This document shows, piece by piece, positions 6,573-10,738 of a stretch of 10,738 bases of DNA (position 1 is the first letter of the stretch; the number at the start of each line of letters is the position of its first letter). The DNA lies in contig VSPW01000054.1 in NCBI GenBank assembly GCA_009775535.1, forward strand, positions 1 to 10,738. Direction: 5' to 3'. This DNA is from Muribaculaceae bacterium (lineage in GTDB: Bacteria; Bacteroidota; Bacteroidia; Bacteroidales; Muribaculaceae). The translations under genes were made by a program, and so were the position numbers. The notes under the pieces are model-generated. The model was not told where the DNA came from. It saw nothing but the letters and a program-made list of their open reading frames with translations, and ran no database searches.

Positions 6573-9500
6573 TCAATATTCCTTCCAGGGTGTGATGGAG
6601 ATGGATTCCACCGGACGGTTGATGAATGCCTTGACGAAAGCTCCTGCAAGGCGTGCATTTGTAAGCAACGGGATGTTGTGGTCGATGGCCTGGCGGCGTA
6701 TGCGGTATCCGTTTGTGAGCTCGCGCTTGGTGTGGTTCTTGGGGATGTTTATCACCAGGTCGACACCATGGCCGGCAATCAGGTCGAGGACGTTTTCGCC
6801 CTGTTCATCGGGCCAGCATACCGGATGAGCCTCGACTCCGTTGGAGTTCAAGAACCGGGCTGTACCATCGGTGGCGTATATACGGTAGCCGTTGGCATGC
6901 AGCAGACGGCATGCGTCCAGCATGTCGACCTTGCCTTTGACGTCGCCTGAGCTTACAAGGACTGCGTTTTTAGGTACATGGTGGCCAACGGAGAGCATTG
7001 CGTTGAGCAGCGCTTCATCGAAGTCGCGTCCTAGGCATCCGACCTCTCCTGTAGACGACATGTCGACACCTAATACGGGGTCTGCCTTGTGGAGGCGGGC
7101 AAATGAGAACTGCGATGCCTTTATGCCGATATAGTCGATGTCGAATGTGGATGTGTCGACCGGTGCTACTTTCTCACCGAGCATTATGCGTGTGGCGGTC
7201 TCGATAAAGTTCTTTTTCAGCACTTTGCTGACAAACGGGAATGAGCGAGAGGCACGCAGGTTGCATTCGATGACCTTCACATAGTTGTCCTTTGCCAGAT
7301 ACTGGATATTGAACGGTCCTGAGATGTTGAGCTCTTTGGCGATCTGCGCGCTGATGCGCTTAATACGGCGTGCTGTAGCCATGTATATCTTCTGCGCCGG
7401 GAACACGAGGGTGGCATCGCCGGAGTGTACACCTGCGTATTCGATGTGTTCTGAGATGGCGTATTCCACGATCTCACCGTTGCGAGCTACGGCATCGAAC
7501 TCGATTTCCTTTGCGTTCTGCATGAATTCGGACACCACTACCGGATATTCCTTTGACACCTTTGCGGCCTGGCCGAGGAAGCGGTGCATCTGATCGTAAT
7601 CGTAGCACACGTTCATCGCGGCGCCGGAAAGGACGTAGCTTGGACGGATAAGCACGGGGAATCCGACCTCCTTCACGAATCCATCGATGTCGGCTTCTGT
7701 GGTGAGCTCTTTCCAACGCGGCTGGTCGATGCCGAGCTGGTCAAGCATGGCTGAGAACTTGTGGCGGTTCTCGGCACGGTCGATTGATACCGGGGATGTG
7801 CCCAGGATGGGGACATGACGGCGGTATAGCTTCATTGCCAGGTTGTTGGGGATCTGTCCGCCTACGCTGACAATAACTCCACGCGGGGACTCCAGGTCGA
7901 TGATGTCCATGACGCGCTCGAAGCTGAGCTCATCGAAATAGAGGCGGTCGCACATGTCGTAGTCGGTGGATACGGTCTCCGGGTTGTAGTTAATCATTAT
8001 TGACCTGTATCCGAGCTTCCGGCATGTGTTAGCCGCGTTGACCGAACACCAGTCGAATTCTACGGAACTACCTATACGGTATGCGCCTGAGCCGAGGACC
8101 ACGATGTTCTTGCCTGCGTTCATGCCATAGGGGATGGCATGTGTCTCAGCGCCATAGGTGACGTAGAGGTAGTTTGTCAGGTCGGGGTATTCGGATGCTA
8201 CGGTGTTGATACGGCATACCTTGGGAAGGACATCCAGCTCCTTGCGGCGGTTGCGGACACGGAGTACATCGGCTTCCATCGTGCCTTGGGGGTCTTCGAC
8301 CAGGCGTGCTATCTGGAAGTCGGAGAAACCGAGGCGCTTGGCTTCGCTGAGGGTCTCGCGGTCGAGATCCTCTATGCTTGCAAATGACTTCAGGCCACGG
8401 GCAAAGCGGACGATATTGTCAAGGCATCCGATGAACCATTTGTCGATCTTGGTAAGTTCTGTGATGCGTTCGATGGTGTATCCTTCCTCGAGGGCGCGGG
8501 CTATCGCGAATATGCGGAGGTCGGTGGGATGTGACAATGCGTGCTCCAGGTCGTCGAAGCGGAGGTCATTGTTGCCGACAAATCCGTGCATGCCCTGCCC
8601 TATCATACGCAGGCCCTTCTGGATGATCTCTTCAAAGGATTTGCCTATCGACATTATCTCGCCGACAGATTTCATGGATGAGCCTATCTCGCGGTCCACG
8701 CCGACAAACTTGGAAAGATCCCAGCGGGGTATCTTTACAATCATATAATCGACAGAGGGGGCTACATAGGCGGAGTTGGGCGTGCCCATCTCGCCTATCT
8801 GGTCAAGTGTATACCCCAACGCCAATTTTGCCGCCACGAATGCCAAGGGGTAGCCCGATGCCTTTGATGCAAGGGCTGATGAGCGGCTGAGGCGTGCGTT
8901 GATCTCGATGATACGGTAGTCGTTGGTCTCGGCGTTGAATGCATATTGTATGTTGCATTCGCCTACAATCCCGATATGGCGCACCACACGTGTGGCAATG
9001 TCCTCAAGCATCTTTATCTGCTCTGCGGACAGCGATACGATTGGGGCTACAACTATCGATTCGCCGGTATGGATGCCCAGCGGGTCAAAGTTTTCCATCG
9101 GCACGACAGTGAAGCAATGGTCGTTGGCGTCGCGTATGACCTCAAATTCAATCTCTTTCCAGCCTTTAAGGGATTCCTCGACAAGAATCTGCTTTGAATA
9201 TGCCAGGGCACTGCCGCAATGGATACGAAACTCCTCTTCGTTTGTGCATATGCCCGAACCAAGACCACCAAGGGCATATGCCGAGCGTACCATCACCGGA
9301 AAGCCTATGCGGCGTGCTACTTCTACAGCATCTTCAAGGCTTTCTACAGCCTGCGAAACCGGTGTCTTTGCGTCTATTTCGTTGAGTTTCTTGACGAAAA
9401 GGTCGCGGTCCTCTGTGATCATTATAGCCTCGACCGATGTGCCGAGCACCTTCACGCCGTATTTGTCAAGCGTGCCGTTGAGATACAGCTCAGTGCCGCA

Positions 9501-9773
9501 GTTAAGGGCAGTCTGCCCTCCGAAGGCCAGCAATATGCCGTCGGGACGTTCTTTCTTGATGACTTCCTCTACAAAATAGGGAGTGATTGGCAGGAAATAA
9601 ACCTGGTCAGCCACCCCCTCGGAAGTCTGTATTGTTGCAATATTCGGGTTGATGAGTACTGTGGAAATGCCTTCCTCCCGCAGGGCTTTCAATGCCTGTG
9701 AACCGGAGTAGTCAAATTCGCCCGCCTGCCCAATCTTGAGGGCTCCCGAGCCAAGCAGTAATACTTTTTTCAT
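6573..9773 (-). CDS. carB: Carbamoyl-phosphate synthase large subunit (CAD-like type)
   Basis: The cytoplasmic subunit that makes carbamoyl phosphate from bicarbonate, two ATP and ammonia delivered by the glutaminase subunit CarA, feeding pyrimidine and arginine synthesis. It has 1066 residues, full length. Domains: carboxy-phosphate synthetase half (1 to about 400; GQAGEFDYSGSQ, FPVMVRSAYALGGLGSG at 158-174, EINARLSRSSALASK from 290), oligomerisation region (about 400-550), carbamoyl-phosphate half (about 555-930; FPVLIRPSYVLSGAAM at 705-720, IECNLRASRSFPFVSK from 835) and a C-terminal MGS allosteric domain (about 935-1066). Several stretches (PNIATIQTSEGVADQVYFLP, GGQIPNNLAMKL, AENRHKFS, STGEVGCLG) resemble animal CAD and CPS1 more than E. 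coli CarB. carA is not adjacent in this window. The gene has its own promoter and lies between two terminators, so it should be monocistronic. The ATG has no Shine-Dalgarno sequence. Alternative: a paralogue specialised for arginine or pyrimidine supply. Confidence 0.97.
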   Translation of the reverse strand: MKKVLLLGSGALKIGQAGEFDYSGSQALKALREEGISTVLINPNIATIQTSEGVADQVYFLPITPYFVEEVIKKERPDGILLAFGGQTALNCGTELYLNGTLDKYGVKVLGTSVEAIMITEDRDLFVKKLNEIDAKTPVSQAVESLEDAVEVARRIGFPVMVRSAYALGGLGSGICTNEEEFRIHCGSALAYSKQILVEESLKGWKEIEFEVIRDANDHCFTVVPMENFDPLGIHTGESIVVAPIVSLSAEQIKMLEDIATRVVRHIGIVGECNIQYAFNAETNDYRIIEINARLSRSSALASKASGYPLAFVAAKLALGYTLDQIGEMGTPNSAYVAPSVDYMIVKIPRWDLSKFVGVDREIGSSMKSVGEIMSIGKSFEEIIQKGLRMIGQGMHGFVGNNDLRFDDLEHALSHPTDLRIFAIARALEEGYTIERITELTKIDKWFIGCLDNIVRFARGLKSFASIEDLDRETLSEAKRLGFSDFQIARLVEDPQGTMEADVLRVRNRRKELDVLPKVCRINTVASEYPDLTNYLYVTYGAETHAIPYGMNAGKNIVVLGSGAYRIGSSVEFDWCSVNAANTCRKLGYRSIMINYNPETVSTDYDMCDRLYFDELSFERVMDIIDLESPRGVIVSVGGQIPNNLAMKLYRRHVPILGTSPVSIDRAENRHKFSAMLDQLGIDQPRWKELTTEADIDGFVKEVGFPVLIRPSYVLSGAAMNVCYDYDQMHRFLGQAAKVSKEYPVVVSEFMQNAKEIEFDAVARNGEIVEYAISEHIEYAGVHSGDATLVFPAQKIYMATARRIKRISAQIAKELNISGPFNIQYLAKDNYVKVIECNLRASRSFPFVSKVLKKNFIETATRIMLGEKVAPVDTSTFDIDYIGIKASQFSFARLHKADPVLGVDMSSTGEVGCLGRDFDEALLNAMLSVGHHVPKNAVLVSSGDVKGKVDMLDACRLLHANGYRIYATDGTARFLNSNGVEAHPVCWPDEQGENVLDLIAGHGVDLVINIPKNHTKRELTNGYRIRRQAIDHNIPLLTNARLAGAFVKAFINRPVESISITPWKEY

Positions 9774-9791
9774 ATATTATATTATTGTGTG

Positions 9792-9816
9792 GTCGTAACT
9801 TGTGCAAAGGTACGAC
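9792..9816. promoter_or_regulatory. 25-bp dyad covering the carB -7 element, candidate operator
   Basis: Outer arms GTCGTA (9792-9797) and TACGAC (9811-9816) are perfect, and inner arms CTT and AAG also pair: 9 of 12 mirrored positions match around a 5-bp centre. The dyad encloses the whole -7 element and the predicted start of carB, so a protein bound here would shut off the promoter. It does not look like the E. coli ARG box. The regulator is unknown. Confidence 0.45.
9805..9812 (-). promoter_or_regulatory. carB promoter -7 element
   Basis: On the minus strand it reads TACCTTTG, an exact TAnnTTTG. Transcription would begin near 9798, about 25 nt before the carB ATG. No TTG stands at the usual 19-21 bp upstream; the only one near is 12 bp away (9825-9827), so the -33 element is weak or missing. 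Confidence 0.65.
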
Positions 9817-9846
9817 AATATTTTCAATTACAGATGGGCATATGGT

Positions 9847-9884
9847 AAAAAAAGGGGGGGCGTTGCCGCGTGGCAACGCCCCCC
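9847..9884 (-). terminator. Intrinsic terminator of the gene ending at 9913
   Basis: A perfect 13-bp stem (GGGGGGCGTTGCC at 9855-9867 with its complement at 9872-9884) and a 4-nt loop, followed on the minus strand by seven U (A-run at 9847-9853). It lies 28 nt after the upstream gene's stop and before the carB promoter, so it separates the two genes. Confidence 0.93.
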
Positions 9885-9912
9885 TGATGTCAATGTGATG
9901 ATGGGTATAGGG

Positions 9913-10738
9913 TTATCGAACAAGCACTTTTGTAGCCTTGCTTCCCTGGCGCATGATGTATATGCCTGGGGTGAGGCTGTTTCCGTCCATGCGGATGCCC
10001 TGCAGGTTGTAGAACTCGGCGGGGGCGTCTGTGGCGTCGCCGGTGATGCTGTCTATGCCTGAGCGCTGGCCTACCTTGACCTTGACGTCATATGCCATGC
10101 CGTCAACGAGGTCGGTCGAGTTGGCCGTGCAGTCCTTGTTGCTCCATGCGTTGTGGTAGATCACACGTATCCTTGAGTTGGTGTTCTCGGCCTCGGCGGG
10201 GACGTTGAACTGCTTTGTGATGTCGAGCACGTCCATGTTGCCGATCACGTTGTAGGGCGCCTGGGGCGATTCCGTGCCGATCACCTGGTCTTCTGTGAAC
10301 ACGCCGTCGGCGTCCCAGTCGGTATAGATGCGGGCGCGGGCGAAGCGGAGGTCCTCATATACTGTGGTCGAGCTTTGCGGCCCGAGTTTTTTTGCCTTCA
10401 GGTTGAGGGTGAATGTTGCCTCAGGTGCTACCTCAACTGCGCCTTCAACTATCTGGTGTAGGGCTGAAGGGGTGCTGTCCCATGACTGGTCGACATTGAC
10501 GGTGGCACCTTCGCTGTAGAGTTGCACCAAGTAGTTGTTGCCCTGGGGGTGCATTGCGCCGCCAGGGATGCTGTAAGTAGGTTCGTTGGGCAATGCCTCA
10601 AATTCTGCCGATACGGTGGTCTCGCTTTCAACCACGAAGGTGGTCTCGCCTTCTGGAAGGGCGGTGCCGTTTACGTATATGGCCTTGAGTCCATAGCCTT
10701 CTGCCGGAGTCGCTACTACGGTGAGTTCTGTGCCTGCT
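9913..10738 (-). CDS. Large secreted protein, C-terminal fragment, with GEVED-like domain and T9SS-type sorting tail
   Basis: The frame is open to the right edge, so only the last 274 residues are seen; the GTG at 10635 is an internal valine codon, not the start. Visible residues 1-46 form an InlB-like repeat (TVVATPAEGYGLKAIYVNG, ending TTVSAEF). About 100-235 resembles a GEVED-type beta-sandwich: RARIYTDWDADGVF (calcium-binding-like DxDxDG), FNVPAEA, SRIRVIYHNAW and a closing YDVKVKV. The last about 40 residues are a sorting-domain tail: GIDSI, YNLQGIRMDG, LTPGIYIMRQG, TKVLVR. Proteins with this layout are exported through the type IX system and end at the cell surface or outside; many gut Bacteroidales carry such tails even where the secretion machinery has not been shown. 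Enzyme or binding activity would be encoded upstream of the window. It ends in a strong terminator, so it is not in an operon with carB. Confidence 0.85.
   Translation of the reverse strand, partial: AGTELTVVATPAEGYGLKAIYVNGTALPEGETTFVVESETTVSAEFEALPNEPTYSIPGGAMHPQGNNYLVQLYSEGATVNVDQSWDSTPSALHQIVEGAVEVAPEATFTLNLKAKKLGPQSSTTVYEDLRFARARIYTDWDADGVFTEDQVIGTESPQAPYNVIGNMDVLDITKQFNVPAEAENTNSRIRVIYHNAWSNKDCTANSTDLVDGMAYDVKVKVGQRSGIDSITGDATDAPAEFYNLQGIRMDGNSLTPGIYIMRQGSKATKVLVR

Noticed and set aside
9792..9816. carB leader hairpin acting as an attenuator or riboswitch
   Set aside because: The predicted transcript starts inside the dyad and the leader is only about 25 nt, too short for a riboswitch; a DNA operator is the simpler reading.
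1..10738. CRISPR arrays, insertion sequences, tRNA or rRNA genes, toxin-antitoxin or defence genes
   Set aside because: No spaced direct repeats, transposase motifs, cloverleaf signatures or defence-type domains were seen; almost all the window is taken by the five genes described.

Overview
The window looks like a chromosomal stretch of a gut Bacteroidales bacterium, most likely Muribaculaceae or a relative. Three things point there: promoter -7 elements that match the Bacteroidetes TAnnTTTG form, starts without Shine-Dalgarno sequences, and a C-terminal protein tail of the type IX secretion sorting kind. The family-level assignment is an inference from protein style; there is no rRNA here to confirm it.

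Layout: (1) 91-4062, minus strand, a 1323-residue secreted LacZ-type GH2 beta-galactosidase with two beta-trefoil (ricin-like) lectin domains fused to its N-terminus. (2) 4063-4317, a 255-bp AT-rich divergent promoter region with a good promoter for each direction and several small palindromes. (3) 4318-6496, plus strand, a likely two-gene operon: an AraC-family regulator with a cupin sensor domain and, 28 bp later, a GH5 beta-mannanase lipoprotein. (4) 6506-6549, a strong hairpin between the convergent GH5 and carB genes. (5) 6573-9773, minus strand, carB, the large subunit of carbamoyl-phosphate synthase, with its own promoter and a large dyad over the -7 element. (6) 9847-9884, a textbook intrinsic terminator for the gene upstream of carB. 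(7) 9913 to the right edge, minus strand, the C-terminal 274 residues of a large secreted protein with an InlB-like repeat, a GEVED-like domain and a sorting tail.

The left half reads as a compact glycan-use module: a secreted mannanase anchored as a lipoprotein, a lectin-bearing beta-galactosidase in the periplasm, and a regulator between them. No SusC/SusD pair is in the window, so it is either a small stand-alone locus or the edge of a larger one. The right half is housekeeping (carbamoyl phosphate for pyrimidines and arginine) plus an unrelated surface or secreted protein. I see no mobile element, CRISPR array, RNA gene or defence system. The points most worth a second look are the lectin-GH2 fusion, the CAD-like (eukaryote-like) character of CarB, and the dyad over the carB promoter.
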